DNA of 7,571 bases from Actinomycetota bacterium. Its GTDB lineage: Bacteria; Actinomycetota; Actinomycetes; Nanopelagicales; Nanopelagicaceae. The notes under the pieces are model-generated. The model was not told where the DNA came from. It saw only the letters and a program-made list of their open reading frames with translations, and ran no database searches. Below, in pieces: positions 1-5,790 of this stretch. The translations under genes were made by a program, and so were the position numbers. Positions within the stretch are counted from its first letter, which is position 1; every line of letters starts with the position of its first letter. Location of the stretch: contig WLKV01000025.1 in assembly GCA_009701085.1 (NCBI GenBank), forward strand, positions 1 to 7,571. Direction: 5' to 3'.

Positions 1-446
1 ATGGCATAGCCAATAATTTCACGATGCCTATTTATATAGATAGCAACTTCTGGTTCAGGAACAGATGCTTCGCTGTCGTAACGAATACCGATATTCGCAC
101 CAGTTCCACGCGCGCGAACAGCAGTTGATTTGAAGAAGAGTTCTGGGCGGTCTGCCTCGTAGACGCGTTGATAAACATCGGGTACGCCGCTCTCTTCTTT
201 ACGTGCATCTCGTGAACGAAGATAAGTAACTCCGGCTCCCCACAGCTCAATTTCAGAGGCGATTGGTGCAGCAAGTTCGCCTGTTACTTCAGCGCCAGTC
301 TTTGCTGTGCGCGCCTTGAGTTCTGCGAGAGTGAGGTGCATAGCTTCGGTAAGAGTTGGAAGCCCATCAAGAGATTTGTGCACTCCATCGACTGTGACTG
401 CAAACTGGTACTGAGAATCTTTTGTTTTAAGTACTGAGAATTTCAT
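1..446 (-). CDS. FAH-fold sugar-acid enzyme, 3' part beyond left edge
   Basis: The first 148 residues of a fumarylacetoacetate-hydrolase-superfamily enzyme can be read from ATG at 446; the frame is still open at the left edge. A ribosome site, AAGGA, lies 5 nt before the ATG. Visible motifs are WGAGVTYLRSRDAR (69-82), DVYQRVYEADRPELFFK (90-106) and VPEPEV (129-134), whose two glutamates (131, 133) correspond to metal ligands of this fold. The pattern is typical of the branch containing 2-keto-3-deoxy sugar-acid dehydratases (XylX, KdaD) and relatives. The hydrolases that cleave 2,4-diketo-3-deoxy-L-fuconate usually carry a GLNYxDHA-type motif at this place, which I do not see. The gene follows the mutarotase gene by 12 bp, so it belongs to the same minus-strand operon. 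The expected role is the last step of L-fucose breakdown (pyruvate plus lactate) or dehydration of a 2-keto-3-deoxy acid. The superfamily is secure; the exact reaction is not. Confidence 0.85.
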   Translation of the reverse strand, partial: MKFSVLKTKDSQYQFAVTVDGVHKSLDGLPTLTEAMHLTLAELKARTAKTGAEVTGELAAPIASEIELWGAGVTYLRSRDARKEESGVPDVYQRVYEADRPELFFKSTAVRARGTGANIGIRYDSEASVPEPEVAIYINRHREIIGYA

Positions 447-458
447 TGCAATCCTTCG

Positions 459-788
459 TTAGTCGAGGTGGAAGTTCTGGTGAAGGGTATGCCACCACTC
501 GCCATCGCGCGCTTCGGGGACCTGCACCTGCATTGGGGCAGTGATCTTCCACCAATTTTGGGTTTCAGGATCTGCTGCAATAAGGGCCATATCTGCTTCG
601 TAATCTCTGCCGGTGTACTCCATGTAAGCGAAGAGTAAGTTTTCATAGCGAAAGATTGAGTAATTCTGGATGTTGGCACGCTTAAGGGTTGCTGCAACTG
701 TTGGCCAGATATTTTCGTGAATACGTTCGTACTCTGCAATTTCCTCAGGCTTAATGCCGATAACTTGTCCGATACGTTTGATTGTCAT
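459..788 (-). CDS. rhaM: RhaM-family L-rhamnose/L-fucose mutarotase
   Basis: A 109-residue cytoplasmic protein of the RhaM (YiiL) family, which interconverts the alpha and beta anomers of 6-deoxyhexoses; the length is normal for the family. Residues equivalent to the E. coli RhaM active site are present: Tyr20 and His24 in EYERIHENIWP, Tyr43 in QNYSIF, and Trp79-Trp80 in NWWK. Relative to E. coli RhaM it carries the longer DPETQNWWKITAPMQ segment. Its ATG overlaps the stop of the aldo/keto reductase gene as ATGA and has no clear ribosome site, so translation is probably coupled. Family naming suggests rhamnose, but the neighbours (fuconate dehydratase, sugar dehydrogenases) make L-fucose the likelier substrate, as for the mutarotase in the Xanthomonas fucose cluster. 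The family call is secure; the substrate is inferred from context. Confidence 0.9.
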   Translation of the reverse strand: MTIKRIGQVIGIKPEEIAEYERIHENIWPTVAATLKRANIQNYSIFRYENLLFAYMEYTGRDYEADMALIAADPETQNWWKITAPMQVQVPEARDGEWWHTLHQNFHLD

Positions 789-1762
789 ACGGCCAACTTC
801 GCAATCAGGCCAGCGTCTTCAAGCTCGCTCCAAAGATTATCTGGAAGTTTGTGCTCAAAGTTTTCGACATTAGCTTCTAGTTCTTCGCGATTGCGAGGTC
901 CAACAATGACCGAAGTAACAGCGGGATGGCGGTGAGGGAATTGAAGAGCTGCGGCAAGTAGCGGCACATCGCGCTCCTTTAAGAAATCACAGATTGCTTT
1001 TGCGCGAGCAATAATTTCGTCAGAAGCAGGAAGATAGTTATATGTAGCTCCGGCAACTGGGTTGGCCAGTACACCTGAGTTAAGAACCCCACCCATAGAA
1101 ATATCAATGTTGTTCTTAAGCGCATAAGGGAAGAGTTCGTTCTGCGCGACTTGATCAAGGAGAGTAAATCGACCTGCAATCAATGCGATGTCGAGATCTG
1201 TGCCCTTCATGATTTCGAGAGCAGGTTCGACATAGTTCATACCTAAGCCAATAGCTTTAATGAGGCCTTGAGAGCGAAGATCTGCGAGAACCGGAAATGC
1301 ATTTTCAGTAGCTTCCTTGATGTAATCCTCGGCATCGTGCATCAAGACGATATCAATATGTGGAAGGCCTAAACGTTCTAGGCTCTCTTCGAATGCTTGT
1401 TTGATTCCCGCCCCTGAATAGTCGTAAACAGGAACGATATTTTTAGGCGCATCAGGGAACCATTTCTCTGGTTCGACGCCTTCGACATGGCGGAGAACAC
1501 GACCAACCTTAGTTTCAATAATAAATGGAGTCTTTGCACCGCGAAGGGCCTTGCCTACGCGTATTTCAGCAACGCCATGGCCATATTGAGGAGCAGTATC
1601 GAAATAGTTAATACCAAGATCGAGCGCAGTATTGAGAAGATCTTCACCATCTTTATCGGTAACAGATTTAAATAATCCACCGAGTGGGGCAGTACCTAAC
1701 CCCATGCGAGTTACTTCAAGATTTGAACGCTTTAATTTAACTTTTTCGCTATACCGCGCCAT
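785..1762 (-). CDS. Aldo/keto reductase, probable L-fucose (D-threo-aldose) 1-dehydrogenase
   Basis: A 325-residue aldo/keto reductase that would oxidise L-fucose, or the stereochemically matching D-arabinose, to the aldonolactone with NAD(P)+. With the ATG at 1762 as residue 1, the catalytic tetrad is Asp55 and Tyr60 (FDTAPQYG), Lys85 (ETKVGR) and His142 (LMHD). The N-terminal GLGTAPLGGLF and the C-terminal SVIVGPRNREEL, a cofactor-binding segment, are typical of the D-threo-aldose 1-dehydrogenase/L-fucose dehydrogenase group. An in-frame TTG at 1792 would add 10 residues, but it has no ribosome site and those residues look unlike family N-termini. The ATG at 1762 sits 6 nt after a TATGAT hexamer, as expected of a leaderless transcript. 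The gene overlaps the mutarotase by 4 nt, and it is divergent from fucD. AKR membership is certain; the substrate comes from context. Confidence 0.88.
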   Translation of the reverse strand: MARYSEKVKLKRSNLEVTRMGLGTAPLGGLFKSVTDKDGEDLLNTALDLGINYFDTAPQYGHGVAEIRVGKALRGAKTPFIIETKVGRVLRHVEGVEPEKWFPDAPKNIVPVYDYSGAGIKQAFEESLERLGLPHIDIVLMHDAEDYIKEATENAFPVLADLRSQGLIKAIGLGMNYVEPALEIMKGTDLDIALIAGRFTLLDQVAQNELFPYALKNNIDISMGGVLNSGVLANPVAGATYNYLPASDEIIARAKAICDFLKERDVPLLAAALQFPHRHPAVTSVIVGPRNREELEANVENFEHKLPDNLWSELEDAGLIAKLAV

Positions 1763-1768
1763 AAATTC

Positions 1769-1774
1769 ATCATA
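1769..1774 (-). promoter_or_regulatory. Candidate -10 box for the minus-strand operon (leaderless)
   Basis: Read on the minus strand, TATGAT (5 of 6 matches to TATAAT) ends 6 nt before the ATG at 1762. Transcription would therefore start at or next to the A of the start codon. No ribosome site precedes this ATG, which agrees with leaderless translation, common in Actinobacteria. I see no good -35 box at 16-18 bp. Confidence 0.5.
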
Positions 1775-1780
1775 TATGAT
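1775..1780 (+). promoter_or_regulatory. Candidate -10 box for fucD
   Basis: TATGAT on the plus strand, the other half of the palindrome, would place the transcript start near 1787 and give fucD a leader of about 42 nt. That leader includes the ribosome site AAAGGGA (1818-1824), 4 nt before the ATG. No clear -35 box is seen 17 bp upstream, where the sequence is already inside the opposing gene. Confidence 0.4.
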
Positions 1781-1828
1781 TTTGTAGTTCAAGCGAAGAG
1801 TCAGTTTTCAAACAAGTAAAGGGATGTC

Positions 1829-3127
1829 ATGCCTAAGGTAACTGGATTTAAAACTGTTGATGTTCGATTCCCAACTTCACGTGGTCTCGATGGATCCGAT
1901 GCAATGAATAAGGAACCAGATTATTCGGCAGCCCTTCTTATCCTCGAAACAGATGACCCTTCACTTCAAGGCCACGGCTTTGTATTTACATGCGGCCGCG
2001 GAAATGATTTGCAGTGCGACATGATTGCTCAACTTGCTCCTTACGCAGTTGGTCGCGACATTGCAGACCTCGCAACAAGCATGGGTGACTTCGCGCGCAG
2101 CTTGGTTCGCGATTCACAGATTCGCTGGCTCGGGCCAGAAAAGGGTGTCACTCAGATGGCAGCCGGTGCAGTTGTAAACGCTGCATGGGATCTTGTGACA
2201 AAACATGCAAAGAAGCCTTTGTGGAAGTTCCTCTCTGATCTCACACCAGAACAGATTGTCGAGCTCGTAGATTTCCGTTACATCACCGATGCCCTTACTC
2301 CTGAAGAAGCTCTCGAAATCCTTCGCAAGGCAGAGCCACAACGCGCTGCCAATGAAGCAAAGCTTCGCTCTGAAGGTCTACCTGCGTACACAACAACTCC
2401 AGGGTGGCTCGGCTATAGCGATGAAAAGATGGTCCGCCTTGCAAAGGAGGCAGTTGCAGACGGGTACACACTTATTAAATTGAAGTGCGGCGGCTCTCTT
2501 GAAGATGACAAGCGCCGCCTTCGTCTTGCGCGTGAAGCTGTGGGCCCAGATATCAAGATCGCCATTGATGCAAACCAGGTATGGGACGTTAATCAAGCTA
2601 TCGAGTGGATTAAGGGCATCGGAGATGTCAATCTTCACTGGGTAGAAGAACCAACAAACCCAGATGACGTTCTTGGCCATGCAGCGATTGCAAAGGCGAT
2701 TGCACCTGTTCGCGTTGCAACAGGTGAGCACGGCATGAACCGCATCCTCTTCAAGCAGATGCTTCAAGCGAAGTCATTCTCATTTATGCAGATCGATGCA
2801 ACACGTGTTGCTGGCGTCAACGAGAACATTGCAAACATCTTGATGGCTGCAAAGTTCGGAGTCCCTGTCTGTCCTCACGCAGGTGGAGTCGGACTCTGTG
2901 AACTCGTTCAGCACCTTGCAATGTTTGATGCTGTTGCTGTTACAGGCCACCATGCAGGACGCGTCGTTGAATTCGTTGATCACTTGCACGAACACTTTGT
3001 TGTTCCAACAAATATTCAGAAGGCGTATTACATGCCACCTGTCGATCCAGGCACTGGCGGAGAAATGCACGCACAATCAATTGCTGACTTCACATTCCCA
3101 CATGGAAAAGAATGGGCAAACGCTTAA
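1829..3127 (+). CDS. fucD: L-fuconate dehydratase (enolase superfamily)
   Basis: A 432-residue enzyme that removes water from L-fuconate to give 2-keto-3-deoxy-L-fuconate in the cytoplasm. It has the capping domain (about 1-190) and the TIM-barrel domain of the mandelate-racemase subgroup. All catalytic residues are readable: the KxK pair Lys217/Lys219 (LIKLKCGG), Mg ligands Asp247 (AIDANQ), Glu273 (WVEEP) and Glu300 (TGE), Asp323 (QIDATR), and general base His350 ([11 protein letters not shown]). These sit one position lower than in the characterised Xanthomonas campestris FucD as I recall it, so the match is essentially full length, also to human ENOSF1. The start is supported by AAAGGGA 4 nt upstream. 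The stop overlaps the next gene as TAATG. FucD enzymes also accept D-arabinonate, L-galactonate and related acids, so L-fucose is the likely but not the only substrate source. Confidence 0.96.
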   Translation: MPKVTGFKTVDVRFPTSRGLDGSDAMNKEPDYSAALLILETDDPSLQGHGFVFTCGRGNDLQCDMIAQLAPYAVGRDIADLATSMGDFARSLVRDSQIRWLGPEKGVTQMAAGAVVNAAWDLVTKHAKKPLWKFLSDLTPEQIVELVDFRYITDALTPEEALEILRKAEPQRAANEAKLRSEGLPAYTTTPGWLGYSDEKMVRLAKEAVADGYTLIKLKCGGSLEDDKRRLRLAREAVGPDIKIAIDANQVWDVNQAIEWIKGIGDVNLHWVEEPTNPDDVLGHAAIAKAIAPVRVATGEHGMNRILFKQMLQAKSFSFMQIDATRVAGVNENIANILMAAKFGVPVCPHAGGVGLCELVQHLAMFDAVAVTGHHAGRVVEFVDHLHEHFVVPTNIQKAYYMPPVDPGTGGEMHAQSIADFTFPHGKEWANA

Positions 3128-3861
3128 TGTCTGAATTTAAAGGTCTCACCGCTGCAGTTACTGGAGCCGGCTCTGGAATCGGTCTTGCAACTGCCAAAAT
3201 GCTCGCCGCTGGTGGTGCAACTGTCTTTGGTTTAGATATCGCTGAAGGTGGACTTGCAGGAGTTGGTCAGTGGATTCAATGCGATGTCAGCGATGACACT
3301 TCAGTCGAAGCCGCATTCGCAAAGATTTCACAGCTAGACATACTTATTAATAGCGCTGCAATTAGCGCCGTAGGCAACGTTGAGGCCAATCCCTCTGATG
3401 AGTGGAACAAGGTCATGAATATCAACGTTGTCGGAATCGTTCGCACCGCGCGCTATTCACTCCCACTTCTTCGCAAGAGCAAGTGCGCATCCATCGTTAA
3501 CGTCTGCTCCGTTGCAGCAACTGCAGGAATTCCAAAGCGTGCGCTCTATAGCTCAACAAAGGGCGCGGTACTTTCACTCACCATGGCGATGGCAAACGAT
3601 TACGTAGCCGAAGGTATTCGCGTGAACTGTGTAAATCCAGGAACTGCAGATACTCCATGGGTGCAACGCTTATTGGCACAAGCAGCTGATCCAGATGCAG
3701 AGCGGAAGGCGCTTGAAGCTCGACAACCACTTGGTCGACTTGTCAGTGCTGATGAAGTTGCACGCGCACTTTGTTATCTTGCAAGTCCTTTGCAGGGCTC
3801 AACCACAGCCACCTCGCTCGCCGTCGATGGCGGTATGCAAGGCCTTCGAATTCCTCGATAG
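3127..3861 (+). CDS. SDR oxidoreductase, probable 2-keto-3-deoxy-L-fuconate dehydrogenase
   Basis: A 244-residue classical short-chain dehydrogenase. It has the TGAGSGIG dinucleotide motif (12-19), Asp37 at the end of the second strand (points to NAD+ rather than NADP+), Asp53 (CDVS), NSAA (75-78, the usual NNAG), and the catalytic Asn100, Ser128, Tyr141 and Lys145 (YSSTK). The PGTADTPW segment (171-178) is also typical. In the known oxidative L-fucose route this enzyme oxidises C4 of 2-keto-3-deoxy-L-fuconate to the 2,4-diketo acid. The start at 3127 overlaps the fucD stop as TAATG, a tight coupling that supports a joint role. An in-frame ATG at 3112 would add five residues that lie inside fucD and look non-native. 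The family is certain; the substrate rests on the link to fucD. Confidence 0.88.
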   Translation: MSEFKGLTAAVTGAGSGIGLATAKMLAAGGATVFGLDIAEGGLAGVGQWIQCDVSDDTSVEAAFAKISQLDILINSAAISAVGNVEANPSDEWNKVMNINVVGIVRTARYSLPLLRKSKCASIVNVCSVAATAGIPKRALYSSTKGAVLSLTMAMANDYVAEGIRVNCVNPGTADTPWVQRLLAQAADPDAERKALEARQPLGRLVSADEVARALCYLASPLQGSTTATSLAVDGGMQGLRIPR

Positions 3862-3873
3862 TTTCTTTCGCGA

Positions 3874-3879
3874 TACGAT
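3874..3879 (+). promoter_or_regulatory. Candidate -10 box for msrB (near-leaderless)
   Basis: TACGAT lies 9 nt before the msrB ATG inside a 27-bp gap. No purine-rich ribosome site precedes that ATG, so msrB may be transcribed separately from a start within about 3 nt of its codon 1. No convincing -35 box is visible, so the call is weak. Confidence 0.3.
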
Positions 3880-3888
3880 TACGCCATC

Positions 3889-4290
3889 ATGAGTGAAATT
3901 AATGAAGACGAGCTCAAGGCTCGACTAGATCCACTTTCTTACTCCGTCCTGCGCGAAGGTGCAACAGAGCGACCTTTCACAGGTGAATACACGGATACAG
4001 ATAAAGTCGGAAGTTATCGTTGCAAGGCTTGTGGCAATGAACTGTTCAAATCAGAAACAAAATTTCATTCTGGATGCGGATGGCCATCTTTTTACGCGCC
4101 AACTGCAGATGATGCCGTCAAACTCATCGAAGATCGCTCGCTCGCGCCACGCATTCGCACTGAAGTTCGATGCGCAAATTGCGATTCTCACCTCGGCCAT
4201 GTCTTTTCCGGCGAGGGTTATGACGTCCCCACCGATGAACGCTGGTGTATCAATTCAGTGGCTATGTACCTCGAAGAGAAGCCTCTCTAA
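3889..4290 (+). CDS. msrB: Peptide-methionine (R)-S-oxide reductase MsrB
   Basis: A 133-residue enzyme that repairs the R epimer of methionine sulfoxide in proteins using thioredoxin. Structural zinc is held by two CxxC pairs, Cys45/Cys48 (CKAC) and Cys95/Cys98 (CANC). GCGWPSF contains Cys63, a possible recycling cysteine. HLGHVF supplies His101 and His104, and the catalytic Cys120 sits in RWCINS, where most family members have RYC. The length is normal for a single-domain MsrB. There is no signal peptide, so it is cytoplasmic. It lies between the sugar-acid enzymes and the transporter genes without an obvious part in either; the gaps are 27 bp before and 150 bp after. The lack of a ribosome site suggests a start independent of the fucD-SDR pair. 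Confidence 0.96.
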   Translation: MSEINEDELKARLDPLSYSVLREGATERPFTGEYTDTDKVGSYRCKACGNELFKSETKFHSGCGWPSFYAPTADDAVKLIEDRSLAPRIRTEVRCANCDSHLGHVFSGEGYDVPTDERWCINSVAMYLEEKPL

Positions 4291-4360
4291 CGCTCAATTC
4301 GGGCTCAATCTTTACCAATTCGTTACCCGAACTTCCTAGGTTCAAGACCCCTCCTACCTC

Positions 4361-4366
4361 TAGATT
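4361..4366 (+). promoter_or_regulatory. Weak candidate -10 box for the transporter operon
   Basis: TAGATT (4 of 6 consensus matches) in the 150-bp gap would start transcription near 4373 and give a leader of about 68 nt holding the palindrome at 4408-4421 and the ribosome site. The matching -35 region is poor. A promoter is expected here from the gap length and the likely high expression of the binding protein, but this exact site is uncertain. Confidence 0.25.
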
Positions 4367-4407
4367 CAGCACGTCGAAGATCTGTGCACCCTCACAGGTC
4401 GAGGCTC

Positions 4408-4421
4408 GTTGAAATTTCAAC
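4408..4421. promoter_or_regulatory. Perfect 14-bp palindrome, candidate operator
   Basis: GTTGAAATTTCAAC is a perfect inverted repeat ending 19 bp before the binding-protein ATG, outside any gene and downstream of the likely promoter. Position and symmetry suit a repressor operator that blocks transcript elongation or the initiating polymerase. It lacks the central CG typical of LacI-family sites, so the regulator class cannot be named. It does not resemble the palindrome at 1769-1780. Confidence 0.5.
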
Positions 4422-4440
4422 CTTAGAGAAAAGGACGAAA

Positions 4441-5751
4441 ATGTCAGAAGAGAAGAACGTAGTTTCTCGCCGCTCAGTACTCAAGGGCGCAGCAATCGGT
4501 GGAGCAGCACTTGCAGCCGGTGGCGCACTCTCAGCAGAGTCTGCAAGCGCAGCAACAAGATTGAAAGGCAGCACAGTCAAGTGGACAACACGTGGCGGTG
4601 GCGCAACAGGAGACAAGATTGCTAAGGCAGTAAACGATGCCTTCACAAAGAAGACCGGTGCAAAGGTAGTTGCTCAGCAAGTTAACTCTGATGACTTCCA
4701 GAACAACTTTGCACAGATCATGCAGGGATCACCTGATGATGCATTCGGTTGGATGGCTGGATACCGCTCAAACCACTTCGGTGAAATGGGACTTCTTGCA
4801 GATCTCACACGCGAAATTGGTCACCTCAAGTCAACTCTTCCAACTGCAGCAATCAAGGGCGCAACAAGCCCAGTAACAAAGAAGCCTTACATCCTTCCAA
4901 CAACTTACTACCCATGGGGCTTGCACTACCGCAAGTCAATGGTTAAAGAAATTGGAATGAACCCAGAAAAGATTAACAACTGGGATGACTTCGTTAAGTT
5001 GATGACTCTTACACAGAAGAAGGGTCTTGTTGGATACTCACTCGGCGCAAAGGGCGGCTGGGAAGCAATGGGTACATTCGACATTCTTAACGCACGTGTA
5101 AACGGCTACAAGTACCACATCGACCTACTTAACGGTCGCGCAAAGTGGACTGATGCTCGCACAAAGGAAACATTCAAGTACTTCGCACAGCTCATCCCAT
5201 TCATGAACGAAAACGTCATGGATATTTCATGGGACGGCATGCGCGATCTTCTTCTCCAGAAGAAGACAGGCGCAATGATGATGGGTTCATGGTTTGCTAA
5301 CGACTTCAAGGCGAAGTCACAGGCAGATTACGACGATCTATGGGTCGTTCCATTCCCAGAAATCAACCCTAAGTTCGGTGTCGACACAATTGATGCACCA
5401 CTTGATGGTATTTCAGTTGCTGCAAACGGCAAGAACGTAACTGGCGGTAAGGCTCTTGCAGAGTTCTGGGCTTCACCAGAAGGTATTGCAGAAGCTGTTA
5501 AGGCTGGCGATACAAATATTTACGTATCGAAGTCATTTGATACTTCTTCATACGATGCATTCAACAAGCAGAAGCTTGCTGTTCTTGCATCAGCTAAGAA
5601 CATCATGTTCTTCCTAGATCGTGATGCTCGTGGAGACTTCGCTGGTCCAGTTGTTGGTCCAGCTATTCAGAGCTTCATCAAGAAGCCTTCTGATATCAAC
5701 AAGATCCTCGAAAACGTACAAGCACAATGGGATGCACTTCCAAAGAACTAA
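4441..5751 (+). CDS. ABC transporter sugar-binding protein with Tat signal (family 1)
   Basis: A 436-residue extracellular solute-binding protein of the MalE/UgpB type, likely the sugar receptor for the two permeases that follow. The N-terminus is a twin-arginine signal: SRRSVLK (9-15), a hydrophobic Ala/Gly stretch (17-30) and a possible cleavage after ASA (35-37). The mature part begins with a beta strand (TVKWTTRGG) and keeps the WAGYRSN-like and aromatic-rich segments (YYPWGLHYRK, GSWFANDF) expected of carbohydrate binders. There is no cysteine anywhere in the protein, so it cannot be a lipoprotein. The start at 4441 is chosen for its ribosome site AAAAGGA, 5 nt upstream; an in-frame GTG at 4384 would add 19 non-signal residues before the Tat motif. 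Codon choice is strongly uniform (AAG, GCA, ACA), suggesting high expression. L-fucose or a fucoside as ligand is inferred from neighbours only. Confidence 0.93.
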   Translation: MSEEKNVVSRRSVLKGAAIGGAALAAGGALSAESASAATRLKGSTVKWTTRGGGATGDKIAKAVNDAFTKKTGAKVVAQQVNSDDFQNNFAQIMQGSPDDAFGWMAGYRSNHFGEMGLLADLTREIGHLKSTLPTAAIKGATSPVTKKPYILPTTYYPWGLHYRKSMVKEIGMNPEKINNWDDFVKLMTLTQKKGLVGYSLGAKGGWEAMGTFDILNARVNGYKYHIDLLNGRAKWTDARTKETFKYFAQLIPFMNENVMDISWDGMRDLLLQKKTGAMMMGSWFANDFKAKSQADYDDLWVVPFPEINPKFGVDTIDAPLDGISVAANGKNVTGGKALAEFWASPEGIAEAVKAGDTNIYVSKSFDTSSYDAFNKQKLAVLASAKNIMFFLDRDARGDFAGPVVGPAIQSFIKKPSDINKILENVQAQWDALPKN

Positions 5752-5788
5752 TTAGTTGTTAATTAGTTAAAGTGCTAGTAAGTTAAAG
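5750..5788 (+). repeat. Short overlapping direct repeats between binding protein and permease
   Basis: AATTAGTT occurs at 5750-5757 and 5761-5768 (11 bp apart, one helical turn). AGTTAAAG occurs at 5765-5772 and 5781-5788 (16 bp apart). The gap is A/T-rich and only 39 bp long. The repeats could be binding sites or plain low-complexity sequence. Confidence 0.4.
5756..5784 (+). promoter_or_regulatory. Candidate internal promoter for the permease genes
   Basis: TTGTTA (5756-5761, 4 of 6 matches to -35) and TAAGTT (5779-5784, 3 of 6 matches to -10) are separated by 17 bp. The second hexamer ends 6 nt before the permease ATG, the spacing of a leaderless start. The -10 match is poor, so this is only a candidate. 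Confidence 0.27.
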
Positions 5789-5790
5789 GT

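Larger units (their letters stand above)
1769..1780. promoter_or_regulatory. Perfect 12-bp palindrome in divergent promoter region
   Basis: ATCATATATGAT is a perfect inverted repeat in the 66-bp gap between the aldo/keto reductase start (1762) and fucD (1829). Each half reads TATGAT outward, so it may be two back-to-back -10 boxes, an operator for a dimeric repressor, or both. The symmetry does not extend into the flanks. No regulator gene lies in the window. Confidence 0.5.

Noticed and set aside
2378..2767. 129-codon open frame on the minus strand
   Set aside because: It lies wholly inside fucD, which has full catalytic motifs. Its cysteine-rich product is the usual artefact of reading the opposite strand and shows no known domain.
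3112..3126. Upstream in-frame ATG for the SDR gene
   Set aside because: The five extra residues lie inside fucD, while the TAATG overlap at 3127 gives a family-like N-terminus.
4298..4331. TTCGGG and CCCGAA inverted repeat after msrB, possible terminator
   Set aside because: The stem has only 6 bp with a 22-nt loop and no T-rich tail, so it is too weak to call a terminator.
4337..4352. GGTTCAAGACCC resembles a tRNA T-arm
   Set aside because: The flanking bases do not form a 5-bp T stem, and no anticodon arm, D arm or acceptor stem can be built around it.
4384..4440. GTG start adding 19 residues to the sugar-binding protein
   Set aside because: It has no ribosome site, it would bury the Tat signal behind a non-signal segment, and the ATG at 4441 has a good AAAAGGA site.
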